Source: G963674835 sp963674835 (GTDB lineage: Bacteria; Planctomycetota; Planctomycetia; Pirellulales; Thermoguttaceae). From it: DNA of 64,000 bases. Numbering within the stretch: the stretch's first letter is position 1; each line of letters opens with the position of its first letter. The DNA lies in the NCBI GenBank assembly GCA_963674835.2, contig CAXXKC010000002.1:186001-250000 (forward strand). The letters are read 5' to 3'. Shown piece after piece: positions 38,430 through 48,202 of the stretch. A program made the translations under genes and the position numbers. The notes beneath the pieces are model-generated. The model was not told the origin of the DNA. It ran no database searches and saw only the letters and a list, made by a program, of their open reading frames with translations.

Positions 38430-39656
38430 ATGGGTACGCCTCGCCGCCGCGCTTTGAAAGCCCGCTGCCTGTTTCCGGTGGCCCAAGCGCCCGTTCGCGA
38501 CGGCGTCGTCACGATCGAGGACGAGCGGATTGTGGCCGTCGGCCATGCGGCCGTTGGGACAGATGTCGAAGACCTGGGCAACGTGGCCATTTTGCCAGGC
38601 TTCGTCAACGCGCACACGCACCTTGAGTTCAGCTCGCTTGTGGCGCCGCTGGGGACCGCCGGGCAGTCGTTTCCCGACTGGATTCGTGCGGTGCTCGACT
38701 GGCGACGACACGGTCCGGCACCCGGCCCGGACGCGGTTCGGCGCGGTGTTGACGAATGCTCGGCGCTGGGCACGACGACCTTGGGCGACATCGCCCAGCC
38801 GGACTGGCCACGTAGCCGGTTCGAGCAAGCGCCGCTCCATGCCACGGTGTTTCAGGAACTCATCGGCCCTACAGTGGAACGGGCCGCGCTGACGCTCAAG
38901 CAGGCCGAGGCGCATCTGGAGTATGCGGGTTCGGAAGACTGCCTTGCGGCGATTGCCCCGCACGCTCCGTATACGGTCTCGATCGGACTGCTTGAAGCGG
39001 CCGTGTCGTTGGCCGAGGATCGGCGGGTGCCGCTGGCGTTCCACCTGGCGGAATCACGGGAGGAGCTTCAGTTGCTGCGGAACGGGGACGGCCCGTTGCA
39101 CGAGTTCCTTTGTGAACTGGGAACGTGGGACGCTGAAACGGTCGCACGAGGGGCGCGTCCGCTGGACTATTTGCGGGTGTTGGCCGGCGCGCCGCGTACG
39201 CTGGTCATTCACGGCAATTATCTGGCCGACGATGAGATCGCTTGGCTGGCCGAGCATCGCGAGACGATGTCGGTCGTGTATTGCCCTCGCACGCACGCGT
39301 ACTTTCGGCACCAAGACTATCCACTTTCGCGCATGCTGGCCGCCGGTGTGCGCGTGTGTCTGGGCACCGACAGCCGGGCTACGTCGCCCGATCTGAGCCT
39401 GCTGGCGGAGATGCGCGAAGTTGCCCGTCGACATCCGGGGGTCGACGCGGCCGAAGTGCTCGCGATGGGAACCTTCGAATCGGCCCGGGCTCTCGGTCGC
39501 GATGGGGACGTCGGTTCGCTGGAACCGGGCAAGTTTGCGGATCTTGCTGTCGTCGCCCTGCCCTCGACGGGTCCTGACAATGACCACCTCCTATTGCTCA
39601 ACTCGGACGGCCCTGTAGTGGCCACATGGTTTCGCGGAAGGCGTTTGACCGGTTGA
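38430..39656 (+). CDS. amidohydrolase, candidate aminodeoxyfutalosine deaminase
   Basis: The 408-residue product (from ATG 38430) has the amidohydrolase zinc motif HTHLEF near residue 65, a second His in CLAAIAPHAPYT, HLAESREE, and a conserved Asp in CLGTDSRA. It belongs to the branch of deaminases acting on adenosine-like nucleosides (MtaD, SAH deaminase, aminodeoxyfutalosine deaminase). With mqnA and mqnC 3-5 kb away, deamination of 6-amino-6-deoxyfutalosine is the most attractive role, but S-methylthioadenosine deaminase or another deaminase is possible. The start is uncertain: ATG 38379 lies inside a repeat and would add 17 residues; neither site has a ribosome binding site. Confidence 0.75.
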   Translation: MGTPRRRALKARCLFPVAQAPVRDGVVTIEDERIVAVGHAAVGTDVEDLGNVAILPGFVNAHTHLEFSSLVAPLGTAGQSFPDWIRAVLDWRRHGPAPGPDAVRRGVDECSALGTTTLGDIAQPDWPRSRFEQAPLHATVFQELIGPTVERAALTLKQAEAHLEYAGSEDCLAAIAPHAPYTVSIGLLEAAVSLAEDRRVPLAFHLAESREELQLLRNGDGPLHEFLCELGTWDAETVARGARPLDYLRVLAGAPRTLVIHGNYLADDEIAWLAEHRETMSVVYCPRTHAYFRHQDYPLSRMLAAGVRVCLGTDSRATSPDLSLLAEMREVARRHPGVDAAEVLAMGTFESARALGRDGDVGSLEPGKFADLAVVALPSTGPDNDHLLLLNSDGPVVATWFRGRRLTG

Positions 39657-39753
39657 GCGGAGCCATCGGCGGTTGGCCGCCCACCTTGACCGTTATACGG
39701 GGGGGGCCTAAGATGAACGGAGAGTTGACTCTTCCGGAGGTGAGTGAATCTAA

Positions 39754-40404
39754 ATGGCTTCTCCTATTGAGGATTCTGTACGCGTCGGCGGCAGTTTGGA
39801 CGGCGAACTCGACAACGCAAACGACTTGGGGGACAGTCCTATCGATCTGGCCCGGATTGAACGAGCCGTGCGCGAGATCCTGTTTGCCGTCGGTGAGAAC
39901 CCCGATCGAGAGGGGCTGAGTGAGACGCCGGCTCGCGTCGCCCGGATGTACGCCGAGATGTTCGGTGGTCTGCACGAGGACGCGAGCGTGCACTTGCAGA
40001 AGTTTTTTACCGAGAAATACGACGAGATCGTGCTGGTTCGCGACATCAGCTTCAACAGCATGTGCGAGCACCATCTGCTGCCGTTTATGGGCAAGGCGCA
40101 TATCGGTTACCTGCCGAACGGCCGAGTCGTCGGGCTGAGCAAACTGGCTCGCGTTGTGGAGGTGGTCGCGCGGCGGCCACAGGTTCAGGAACGTATGACC
40201 GAGACGATCGCCGACCTGTTGATGAAGGAACTGCACGCGCGCGGTGTGGCCGTGATCGTCGAAGCCGTCCACAGTTGCATGACGGTCCGCGGTGTTCGCA
40301 AACCGGGCAGCGTATGCGTCAGTTCGGCGATGAAGGGGGCTTTTCGCAACAACCCGACGACCCGCGCGGAAATCATGACGCTGATTTACGGAGATCGCCG
40401 CTAG
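39754..40404 (+). CDS. folE: GTP cyclohydrolase I
   Basis: The 216-residue protein is FolE: GLSETPARVARMY, then the zinc ligands C104-E-H-H107 (SMCEHHLLPF), LPNGRVVGLSKLAR, and C175 in HSCMTVRGV. The enzyme turns GTP into 7,8-dihydroneopterin triphosphate for folate and related pterins (and for queuosine). GGAGG lies ten to fifteen bases before the ATG at 39754. It is followed, 66 bases on, by the GlcD-type oxidoreductase, without functional link that I can see. Length and motifs are complete. Confidence 0.96.
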   Translation: MASPIEDSVRVGGSLDGELDNANDLGDSPIDLARIERAVREILFAVGENPDREGLSETPARVARMYAEMFGGLHEDASVHLQKFFTEKYDEIVLVRDISFNSMCEHHLLPFMGKAHIGYLPNGRVVGLSKLARVVEVVARRPQVQERMTETIADLLMKELHARGVAVIVEAVHSCMTVRGVRKPGSVCVSSAMKGAFRNNPTTRAEIMTLIYGDRR

Positions 40405-40470
40405 AAAAGCCGTGCCGCACCGAGTTGTGCAGCGTCGTTAGAGGAAGGCGGGTCCCATCGGGGCCGATGT

Positions 40471-43452
40471 ATGCCACAATTAGACCAGCAGCGCGAACGC
40501 ATCCAAGACGATCTCCGCGGGCTTGTGTCGGGCGATGTGCGCTGCGACGACGTCTTTCTGGAGCTCTTTGCGAGTGACGGCAGTATCTATGAGATCAAGC
40601 CGCTGGCTGTCGTCCGCCCGCGATCGACAGCGGACGTCGCCGCCTGCGTGGCATACGCGGCGGAGAAGAACATTCCGGTGCATGCCCGCGGTTCCGGCTC
40701 GGGATTGGCCGGGGAATCGCTCGGGCCGGGGCTGGTTATCGATTTCTCGCGTTATCTTCGCCGCGTGATCTACACCGATGGCGACAAGGTTCGCGTACAG
40801 CCGGGCGTTGTGCTGGAACGCCTGAACACCCACCTCCGAGCGTCGGGCCGCATGTTTGGCCCCGATCCTGCGAACAGCAGCGTGACGACGCTCGGAGGCG
40901 TGGTTGGGGTCGACGCGGCCGGGAGCCACTGGTTAAGGTCAGGCTCGGCGCGGCGGCACGTTCTGGGGCTGCAGGTCGTCCTGGCCGATGGGCAGGTGAT
41001 CGAGGTGGGGCGCGAGCCGCTGGCCGACGATGTCCAGAAAGGGGCCCATCCCCGCAAACGCGAGTTGGTCGCGAGGCTCGGCCGGTTGCTCAAGGACCAG
41101 GCCGCGGTGATTCGGGCGAAGCAGCCCCCCTCGCCGCCGAACCGTTGCGGGTACCACCTTAGCGACGTGCTCAACGATACGCACCTGGATCTGGCCAGGT
41201 TGCTGGTTGGCTCGGAAGGGACGTTGGCGCTGGTGACCGAGGTGCTGTTGGCGACCGAGCCAGTGCCACGGCACTCGGCGGTGGCCCTGCTGCTGTTCGA
41301 CAGCCTGGAAAAGGCGGCCCGGGCCGTCGTCGAGGTCCTTCCTTATGGACCGACTGCGTGCGATCTGATGGATCGTCGCCACCTCAGCCTGGCTCGCGAG
41401 ACCGAGGTTCATTTCGACCTGCTCGTTCCGCGCAACGCCGAAGCTGCGCTGCTCGTCGAGCAGGAAGGAACCAACGCCATCGAGGTCCGCCAGCAACTCC
41501 AGCACCTGGTCGACGAGGTTTGTCGCCGGCGGCAATGGGCGTTTGACAGCCGCCAAGCGTTCGATCCGCGCGAAGTCGAGCTGTTCTGGCAACTGGCGAT
41601 GAAGATCCAGCCGGCGCTCTATAGGATCAAAGGTTCGACGCGCCCAGTCCCGGTAGTCGAGGACATCGCCGTGGCGCCCGACGCGATTCCCGATTTTCTG
41701 GTGCGCTCGCAGAACATACTGAAGCGGCACCAGGTAACGGCGTCGCTTTTCTGCCACGCCGGGCAGGGGCGGCTCTACCTTCAGCCTTTCCTCGACCTGG
41801 CCGATCCAGAACAGGTCCGACGGATGCGCTGCTTGGCCGAAGACCTCTATGAGGAAGTGTTCGAGCTCGGAGGCACGATCGGTGGCGAGCACGCCTGTGG
41901 TCTGAGCCGGACCGCTTTTCTTCAACAGCAGTATGGGCCGCTGTACGATGTTTTCCGCGAGGTGAAGCAGGTTTTCGATCCCCAGGGGATTCTCAACCCG
42001 GGTAAGATTGTCGGCGACGATCCCGATCTGTTGACGCGTCATCTGCGTCCGCCCGTTCTGGCGACACCGCCCGCGGACGAGACCGATGCCATCGGCAACG
42101 GCCCTGCGTTGCGGAATCTCGTCGAGCTGCAATTGAATTGGGATCCGGCGCAGGTAGCCGATTTCGTGCGGGCGTGCAACGGCTGCGGCCATTGTCGGTC
42201 GCAGGCGTCCAACGTGCGCATGTGCCCGATGTTCCACATTTTGCCCGCCGAGGAGGCTTCGCCGCGAGCCAAGGCCAACCTGATGCGCGGGGTTCTGTCC
42301 GGACAGTTGGAGCTGACGGCGCTGACGAGCGACGAGTTCAAGTCGATCGCCGATCTGTGCATCAACTGTCACATGTGTGTGCAGGAGTGCCCAGCCAAGG
42401 TTGATATTCCAAAACTGGTGGCCGAGGGGAAGGGTGCGTATGTTGCGGCCAATGGACTGCGTCTGAGCGATTGGGTTCTGATTCGCCCCGATCTGCTCGG
42501 CGCTGCCGGTGGCCGTTTTGCGCCGCTGGTCAACTGGGCCCTGGGCAACCCACAAATGCGATGGATGATGGAGAAAGTGCTGGGGATTGCCCAAGGCCGC
42601 AAGCTTCCCCGCGTCGATCACCGCAGCTTTCTGCGGCGCGCCGCACGGCGCCGGTTGACCAAGGCGACGCGCCGCAGCGGACACAAAGTTGCCTACTTTG
42701 TGGACCTGTACGCGAACTACCACGACACGCGGCTCGGCCGGGCACTGGTCGCCGTGCTGGAGCACAACGGCGTCGCCGTGTATGTGCCGCCGGGGCAGAA
42801 GCAGGCCGGCATGGCGGCGATCTCATTGGGTGCCCTAGACTTTGCCCGCAAGCTGGCGAGGCAGAATATGGCCGTCTTGGCCGACGCGGTTCGTCAGGGT
42901 TACCACATCGTCGCCACCGAGCCGGCGGCCGCGCTCTGCCTGGTGCGCGAGTATCCGAATCTGATCGACGACGACGAGGTCCGGCTGGTCGCCGCCCACA
43001 CGAGCGACGCTTGTGCGTACCTGTGGCATCTGCATACGCTGGGACGTCTGCAATTGGATTTCAAGCCGGTTCACGCAACGGTGGCCTACCATATGCCGTG
43101 TCGCCTGAAGGCGATGCAGATCGGGTCGCCCGGCGAAAACCTCCTCCGCCTGATTCCTGGGCTGACGGTACACCACGTGGAGGAGGGTTGCTCGGGCATG
43201 GCCGGCACATTCGGCCTGGAACATGCCAACTACCGCAACAGCCTGCGAATTGGCCGCGGCCTGATTAGCCATATGCGCGATCCGCTGCTGCAGGCTGGCA
43301 CGACCGAGTGCAGCGCCTGTAAAATGCAGATGGAACAGGGAACCACGAAACCGACCGTCCACCCGATCAAGTTGCTGGCGCTGGCCTACGGGCTGTTGCC
43401 TGAGGGCGTGGCGATGCTGACTTCCACGAGCCAGGAATTGCTTGTCACATGA
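40471..43452 (+). CDS. GlcD-type FAD oxidase fused to GlcF-type Fe-S/CCG subunit
   Basis: A 993-residue fusion. The N-terminal 480 residues are a FAD-binding type 4 oxidase like GlcD (ARGSGSGLAGESLGPGLVID, DPANSSVTTLGGVVG). The C-terminal part carries a cluster pattern CNGCGHCRSQASNVRMCP near residue 570 and CINCHMCVQECPAK near 630, typical of two [4Fe-4S] clusters, then a duplicated CCG domain (HMPCRLKAMQIG and CSACKMQMEQ). Such fusions (YdiJ-like) oxidise 2-hydroxy acids such as glycolate, lactate or 2-hydroxyglutarate and pass electrons towards quinones. The 4-base ATGA overlap with the next gene links it to a small cysteine-cluster protein. The substrate is not known. Confidence 0.9.
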   Translation: MPQLDQQRERIQDDLRGLVSGDVRCDDVFLELFASDGSIYEIKPLAVVRPRSTADVAACVAYAAEKNIPVHARGSGSGLAGESLGPGLVIDFSRYLRRVIYTDGDKVRVQPGVVLERLNTHLRASGRMFGPDPANSSVTTLGGVVGVDAAGSHWLRSGSARRHVLGLQVVLADGQVIEVGREPLADDVQKGAHPRKRELVARLGRLLKDQAAVIRAKQPPSPPNRCGYHLSDVLNDTHLDLARLLVGSEGTLALVTEVLLATEPVPRHSAVALLLFDSLEKAARAVVEVLPYGPTACDLMDRRHLSLARETEVHFDLLVPRNAEAALLVEQEGTNAIEVRQQLQHLVDEVCRRRQWAFDSRQAFDPREVELFWQLAMKIQPALYRIKGSTRPVPVVEDIAVAPDAIPDFLVRSQNILKRHQVTASLFCHAGQGRLYLQPFLDLADPEQVRRMRCLAEDLYEEVFELGGTIGGEHACGLSRTAFLQQQYGPLYDVFREVKQVFDPQGILNPGKIVGDDPDLLTRHLRPPVLATPPADETDAIGNGPALRNLVELQLNWDPAQVADFVRACNGCGHCRSQASNVRMCPMFHILPAEEASPRAKANLMRGVLSGQLELTALTSDEFKSIADLCINCHMCVQECPAKVDIPKLVAEGKGAYVAANGLRLSDWVLIRPDLLGAAGGRFAPLVNWALGNPQMRWMMEKVLGIAQGRKLPRVDHRSFLRRAARRRLTKATRRSGHKVAYFVDLYANYHDTRLGRALVAVLEHNGVAVYVPPGQKQAGMAAISLGALDFARKLARQNMAVLADAVRQGYHIVATEPAAALCLVREYPNLIDDDEVRLVAAHTSDACAYLWHLHTLGRLQLDFKPVHATVAYHMPCRLKAMQIGSPGENLLRLIPGLTVHHVEEGCSGMAGTFGLEHANYRNSLRIGRGLISHMRDPLLQAGTTECSACKMQMEQGTTKPTVHPIKLLALAYGLLPEGVAMLTSTSQELLVT

Positions 43453-43874
43453 CACAGAAACAGCAAGAGCTTTGGTACCGCAAAGGACTGCGTTTTGAAT
43501 GCACCGGCTGTGGCGGCTGTTGCACGGGTGATCCGGGCTATGTATGGGTCAACCAGGAGGAGGTCGTCGCGATCGCCAAGTTCCTTGGGCTCGATATGGC
43601 CCAGTTTGAATGTACGCACGTCCGCCGAGTTGGGAATCGTCGCAGCCTCGTCGAACTGTCGGGTGGCGACTGTACCTTCTTCGACAACGGGGCGCGCCGG
43701 TGCATGATCTACGAGGTGCGTCCCCGGCAGTGCCGGACTTGGCCGTTCTGGGCCTCGAACGTGGCGACGATCGAGGCCTGGCAGGAGACGTGCGAGGCCT
43801 GCCCGGGGGCCGGGCAGGGCCATCTGATCCCGCTGGCTGAGATCGAAACGCGGGTCTCGGTGATTCGCATTTGA
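43449..43874 (+). CDS. YkgJ-family cysteine cluster protein
   Basis: The 141-residue protein has the YkgJ cysteine pattern: FECTGCGGCCTG near residue 17, CTFFDNGARRCMIYEVRPRQ then CRTWPFW near residue 85, and CEACPG near 115. These cysteines probably bind zinc or an iron-sulfur cluster. Its start overlaps the stop of the oxidoreductase gene (ATGA), so it is coupled to it; a role in the maturation or electron transfer of that enzyme is a reasonable guess. The function of the family is unknown. Confidence 0.88.
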   Translation: MTQKQQELWYRKGLRFECTGCGGCCTGDPGYVWVNQEEVVAIAKFLGLDMAQFECTHVRRVGNRRSLVELSGGDCTFFDNGARRCMIYEVRPRQCRTWPFWASNVATIEAWQETCEACPGAGQGHLIPLAEIETRVSVIRI

Positions 43875-44306
43875 TCACGCCTGAGGGTGGACTCTGGTCA
43901 CCCGTACCGAATTTGCCGATTTTGCGGGCTGACTGGAGTTTTCCACCTCTGCCGGTCGATATACGGTTTCAGCCGTCGGTCTGCCGGCCTACCTACACCC
44001 ATGGCGTCGGGCGTAAATTCGCGCAAGGCGTTGTCGAATAATGGTTTGCAGGCACAAAGGCAGCGGCTGCTCCGCGTCGTGCGGTATAAGCTCTTTGACA
44101 ACAAGCACTTATCTTTCGATTGCTGCATACGCGTTGCGTGTGTGGCGATCGCTATAATCGGACGAAAATCGCCCTTTCCCTCAGGACCTGCTTTGATTGA
44201 TCTTGACACTAATCGTTGCTGCATCTACACTTGGAGCGTGATTGGGTTGCTCTGTAGGGTTGTCGCCTAGGTTGTCCGGCGGCCCCTTTCAAAGGAGAAT
44301 CAAGTC
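43875..44306 (+). other. 430-base gap carrying the HU promoter
   Basis: No ORF or RNA gene is supported. Most of the stretch is relatively AT-rich; the only clear element is the promoter at 44203-44231. Nothing else stands out. Confidence 0.45.
44203..44231 (+). promoter_or_regulatory. sigma-70 promoter of the HU gene
   Basis: TTGACA (44203-44208) and TACACT (44226-44231) are separated by exactly 17 bases. Transcription would start near 44238, giving a leader of about 70 bases. Confidence 0.8.
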
Positions 44307-44696
44307 GTGACGAAGAAAGAGATCGTCCGGACCATTTCGGAAGAAATTGGGCTCACCCAATTGAAGACGAAGGAGATCGTTCAGAAGACGTTCGATGCCA
44401 TCGTCGAAGCCCTCGTGGAAGAACGGCGAATTGAGTTGCGGAACTTCGGCGTGTTTGAAGTGAAACGACGGGCTCCTCGCAAAGCGAGAAACCCTCGCAC
44501 CGGAGATAAGGTGAACGTGCCGGAGAAGTACGTCGTTACCTTCAAGCCCGGTAAGGAGATGGAGCAACGGGTTCGCGAGTTGGAGCGCCAGGCTGCGGCC
44601 CAAGCCGCCCAGGGTGATGGTTCCAGCCTGCCACAGCAGGCCGTTTCCGAATCACTCGGCTCCGCCAGGAGTTACGAACCGGAAACGGGCACCTGA
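44307..44696 (+). CDS. HU/IHF-family DNA-binding protein
   Basis: The 129-residue protein is a histone-like factor: MTKKEIVRTISEEIGLTQ, then the arm ELRNFGVFEVKRRAPRKARN (with the conserved Arg and Pro that enter the minor groove) and PEKYVVTFKPGKEM. A GTG start at 44307 is fixed by AAAGGAG ten bases upstream. The core ends near residue 90; an additional tail of about 35 residues (Gln/Ala/Ser-rich) extends the usual 90-95-residue HU. A strong promoter, TTGACA-N17-TACACT, precedes the gene, suitable for an abundant nucleoid protein. Confidence 0.94.
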   Translation: MTKKEIVRTISEEIGLTQLKTKEIVQKTFDAIVEALVEERRIELRNFGVFEVKRRAPRKARNPRTGDKVNVPEKYVVTFKPGKEMEQRVRELERQAAAQAAQGDGSSLPQQAVSESLGSARSYEPETGT

Positions 44697-44986
44697 CGGC
44701 AACCCCCGCTCTTAGAAGTCGTACTTCTGTCTACACGCCAGCCCTGCTGACGCGGTTGAAGGCCTCGGTCTCCCGTGACGCTTGTTATCCCCCTGCTGGC
44801 AAAGCTCTCAACTCCAAGCGATTCGAAGAAGGCTGTTGACGCCCACTTCGGAAGGCCTGGTAATCCAAATCACTGGTATCCCTGAAGTTGCACGCCCGTC
44901 GGGTCGCTGCCTTGGGGTACTTCAACCACCGAATAGCCCGTCTATCCCGCGGTGCTGCAATTTCTATCTCAGGGAGGAGTTAGGTT

Positions 44987-45205
44987 ATGCGCAAGCTCCT
45001 TTTGGCTGTTATTCTGGGAGCGCTGCTTTCGACTTCCGTCGGATGCATCATCCCGGCCTATTCGAGCGATCCGAATCGCCGTTTGCCCGAGTTGATCTAT
45101 ACGTCGGAAAACCTCCGGCAGACGCTCGATATTTGGGAACGCATTTGGTTCCTGGATCAGCCGTCGCACATGCAGCCCTATCGGGTCCATGGCGGTATCA
45201 TCTGA
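44987..45205 (+). CDS. small conserved lipoprotein
   Basis: The 72-residue product starts MRKLLLAVILGALLSTSVGC, a signal peptide with an apparent lipobox ending at Cys20. After it comes PAYSSDPNRRLPELIYTSEN and ERIWFLDQPSHM, then VHGGII at the end. I recall short planctomycete proteins with this YTSENLR and WFLDQPSHL pattern, so it is probably a conserved clade-specific lipoprotein. GGAGGAG stands nine bases upstream of the ATG. The gene lies alone between HU and pyrD; its function is unknown. Confidence 0.85.
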   Translation: MRKLLLAVILGALLSTSVGCIIPAYSSDPNRRLPELIYTSENLRQTLDIWERIWFLDQPSHMQPYRVHGGII

Positions 45206-45455
45206 TGCTCCTCGGGGATGATGCGCCAGCCACCTCGGGCTGGTGCATCGCCGTGGTCCGTCAGTTTGACGCATGGAGAGGCTATCCAACCGTTGCCCAG
45301 CAGCCTTCGGTGGGGTAACATTGCAGTTTCGGATGCCTGCTGGGGCCCTCGACCGATGATGGGCGCGTTGCTTGCATAGAGCGGCCGCCGCGCCTGCCTT
45401 GGGGCGCTCGCAGCGACATCGATGCAATCTGAGATCCAGAGTTACTCCTGCGCTC

Positions 45456-46391
45456 GTGACCGCCGCCGTCCAACTCGATGTTTGTCTGGGCCGCCTGCGA
45501 CTGAACAATCCGGTCCTCGTCGCGTCCGGCACGTTCGGGTACGCGCGCGAGATGGCGGGGCTCACTGATCTTGCACGTCTCGGGGGAATTCTGCCGAAGA
45601 CGATCACCGTCCACCCCCGCCCGGGCAATGCGCCGCCGCGCACCGTCGAAACGGTCGGCGGCATGCTCAACTCGATCGGCTTGGACAATGACGGCGTCGA
45701 TGCGTTCGTCGAGCAGAAGCTTCCGTACCTGGCGGGCCTCGGCACGTCGGTCATCGTGAGTATCGCCGGCAAGAACTACGAAGAGTTCGCGCAATTGGCC
45801 GTGCGGCTGGACGGCGCACCGGGCGTGGCTGCCCTGGAATTGAACGTGTCGTGTCCGAACGTGAGCGGCGGCGCCGACTTCGGCACCGATCCACAGATGT
45901 GCGAGAAACTGGTCGCGGGCGTTCGCAAGACGTGTTCGCTTCCGGTGCTCGCGAAGCTGACCCCCAACGTTACGGACATCACGGCGATTGCGAAGGCGGC
46001 CGAGGCCGGCGGGGCCGACGCGATCTCGCTGATCAACACGTGCCTGGGGATGGCCGTCGATTGGCGCCGGCGCCGGCCGCGGCTCGGGAATGTGCTCGGC
46101 GGTCTGAGCGGTCCGGCCATCAAGCCGATTGCACTGCGGGCCGTCTACCAGGTGGCCCGGGTCGTGAAGATACCCCTAGTCGGCATCGGGGGCATCGCGT
46201 CGGTGGACGACGTGATGGAATTCCTCGTGACAGGCGCCACGGCCGTTCAGATCGGCACCGCCAATTTCTACAATCCGACCGTGTCGATGCAGATCCTCGA
46301 CCTGTTGCCGCACGCGCTGGCCAGTGTGAACGCCGGCTGCGTGGCCGACGTTGTGGGCACGCTCGATGACGGCCGCAACCCGAATCCTTAA
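45456..46391 (+). CDS. pyrD: dihydroorotate dehydrogenase, class 1B
   Basis: The 311-residue enzyme has the PyrD class 1 blocks: NPVLVASGTFGYA, NVSCPNVSGG (the Cys is the catalytic base), NTCLGMAVDW, and IPLVGIGGIASVDD near the FMN phosphate site. Class 1B enzymes use NAD via a separate PyrK subunit, which is not seen here. The GTG at 45456 gives the usual length; open frame continues upstream to an ATG at 45372 but that part is not conserved, and no ribosome binding site decides. It oxidises dihydroorotate to orotate in pyrimidine synthesis. trpS follows after 24 bases. Confidence 0.9.
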   Translation: MTAAVQLDVCLGRLRLNNPVLVASGTFGYAREMAGLTDLARLGGILPKTITVHPRPGNAPPRTVETVGGMLNSIGLDNDGVDAFVEQKLPYLAGLGTSVIVSIAGKNYEEFAQLAVRLDGAPGVAALELNVSCPNVSGGADFGTDPQMCEKLVAGVRKTCSLPVLAKLTPNVTDITAIAKAAEAGGADAISLINTCLGMAVDWRRRRPRLGNVLGGLSGPAIKPIALRAVYQVARVVKIPLVGIGGIASVDDVMEFLVTGATAVQIGTANFYNPTVSMQILDLLPHALASVNAGCVADVVGTLDDGRNPNP

Positions 46392-46415
46392 CCTCGAACT
46401 GCTGGTTCCTTCCCA

Positions 46416-47390
46416 ATGCGTGTACTTTCCGGCATTCAACCGACGGGCCGATTCCACTGGGGCAACTACTTCGGCGCGATTCGCCAGTACATCGAGCTGC
46501 AAGGCAAGCCCGACGACGCGTTCTACTTCATCGCCAATCTGCACGCGCTCACGACGGTGCGCGATCCCGCGCAGCTCCAGCAGAATACGATCGATGCGGC
46601 CATCGATCTGTTGGCCCTCGGGCTGGAGCCGGAGAGGGCCACGCTTTTCGTGCAGTCGGACGTTCCAGAGGTGTCTGAGCTGTGCTGGCTGCTGATGACT
46701 GGCACACCTATGGGCCTGTTGGAGCGGTGCCACGCGTACAAAGACAAGGTGGCGCGCGGGCTGTCGGCCGATGCAGGCCTCTTCACGTACCCGGTGCTCA
46801 TGGCGGCGGACATACTCATGTACGATTCGGACCTGGTACCCGTCGGCCAGGACCAGGTTCAGCACATCGAGGTCTGCCGCGACTTGGCCGCCAGTTTCAA
46901 CTACACGTTCGGCGAGACGTTCGTTCTGCCCAAGGCAAAGATCCTCGACAACTCGGCTCGTGTGCCCGGGATTGATGGCGAGAAGATGTCGAAGAGCTAC
47001 GACAACACGCTGGAAGTGTTCGAGGAGCTGAAGGCTTCGCGCAAGAAGATCATGCGCATCGTGACCGACTCGCGGCCCATGGAGGAACCTAAGGAGCCCG
47101 AATCGGACCATCTGTTCCAACTCTTCTGGCTGTTCGCTGACGATGCTGAGCGGGAAGAGATGGCGGCCCTGTACCGCCGAGGTGGTTTCGGCTATGGGCA
47201 GGTCAAGAAGGCGTTGGCCGATCTGGCGGAGAGCTATTTCGCTGAAGCCCGGCAGCGTCGCCGCGATTTGGAGACGCGTCCCGATTACGTCCGCGAGGTC
47301 CTGGCCGAGGGTGCCGCCCGAGCGCGTGCCAAAGCCCAAGAGGTTTTGCACCGAGCGCAAACCGCGTGCGGCGTCAAGCCGCGAAGTTAG
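46416..47390 (+). CDS. trpS: tryptophanyl-tRNA synthetase
   Basis: The 324-residue class Ic synthetase has SGIQPTGRFHWGN (HIGH-like, residues 5-17), the tryptophan pocket motif YPVLMAADILMYD, GQDQVQHIEVCRDLA, and KMSKS at about 190-194. It charges tRNA-Trp. Length matches bacterial TrpRS. The gene follows pyrD closely on the same strand and is probably in one transcript with it; a convergent rpsR gene comes next. Confidence 0.96.
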   Translation: MRVLSGIQPTGRFHWGNYFGAIRQYIELQGKPDDAFYFIANLHALTTVRDPAQLQQNTIDAAIDLLALGLEPERATLFVQSDVPEVSELCWLLMTGTPMGLLERCHAYKDKVARGLSADAGLFTYPVLMAADILMYDSDLVPVGQDQVQHIEVCRDLAASFNYTFGETFVLPKAKILDNSARVPGIDGEKMSKSYDNTLEVFEELKASRKKIMRIVTDSRPMEEPKEPESDHLFQLFWLFADDAEREEMAALYRRGGFGYGQVKKALADLAESYFAEARQRRRDLETRPDYVREVLAEGAARARAKAQEVLHRAQTACGVKPRS

Positions 47391-47526
47391 GTTTGAAGCG
47401 AGAGCTGCGCGCGGCAGATGTGTAGGACTGGTCGGCGCAGCAGGGCGGTAGCGGAGTGCGCAGGGAGCGACCGCTATGACGGTCCACTGTGTGGCCTTTC
47501 GCGATACGCATCGACCGCGACGGGCG

Positions 47527-47808
47527 TTACTCGCCCACGTAGGGCATCAACGCCATGAAACGGGCCCGCTTGATCGCCAAGGCGACGGCATGCTGACTCA
47601 CGGCCGTGCAGCCGCTCTTGCGGCGACCGATGATCTTGCCCTGACGGTTCGTCAACTTCTTGAGCAGTTCCAAGTCCTTGTAGTCGACGTACATGGGACG
47701 GGGGCGCGCGCCGTCGACGAAAATCGGGTCCTTCTTCTTGGTGCGAGTCTTCAGCTTGGCTCGCTTACGGCTGCTTCGCGTTCGGTTGAATGTGCCTGGT
47801 CGTGGCAT
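47527..47808 (-). CDS. rpsR: ribosomal protein S18
   Basis: The 93-residue product fits bS18: a basic N-terminus, then PMYVDYKDLELLKKLTNRQG and KIIGRRKSGC, and the end HAVALAIKRARFMALMPYV. It binds the 16S platform with bS6. The ATG at 47808 is chosen because the family begins close to this point; the frame is open further upstream. rpsF and rplI are not beside it, unlike in many bacteria. Confidence 0.95.
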   Translation of the reverse strand: MPRPGTFNRTRSSRKRAKLKTRTKKKDPIFVDGARPRPMYVDYKDLELLKKLTNRQGKIIGRRKSGCTAVSQHAVALAIKRARFMALMPYVGE

Positions 47809-47893
47809 GGGCGATTGTCGTGGTGTAAGAAAGCTCGGTTCTTGTGTGGTTCCCCCGCCCGAATTGCCAGTGGCCCATTCGGGCAAACCACTG

Positions 47894-47921
47894 ATTTTAC
47901 CGAACGCTGTATGAAATACAA
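47894..47921 (-). promoter_or_regulatory. candidate rpsR promoter
   Basis: On the minus strand TTGTAT (47921-47916) and TAAAAT (47899-47894) are 16 bases apart, about 80 bases upstream of the ATG. The -10 box is good, the -35 box weak. Confidence 0.45.
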
Positions 47922-48158
47922 GCCGGGTCAGGTGACACCCTCCGTGCGGTAGGTGATGCTATGGGATGATCCCTCAGGTGTTCTGAGTTGCACCCGCCGT
48001 AAACGGGGCGTCCCCCCCGTGCTGGAGTCCGGCCGCGATCCTCCAGTTTCCCTGACCCGATCCGTCGGCTCCGACAAGGCAGGATTCCGGATCGCTGACC
48101 GAATTTGGGACGCACCAGGCGCAGATTCGCGTATGGGACGCGTTTTGCTCGGCCCACC

Positions 48159-48202
48159 CTACGTCTTGGTGGTTGTCGGAGAGCGACAGAAATCGGTTAC
48201 CG
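48159..48202 (+). repeat. dispersed repeat B, copy 2
   Basis: 36 of 44 bases match 28029-28072 without gaps. The flank CTCGGCCCACCCTACG resembles GGGTGGGCCGAGC-type intergenic repeats that I recall from planctomycete genomes. Confidence 0.6.
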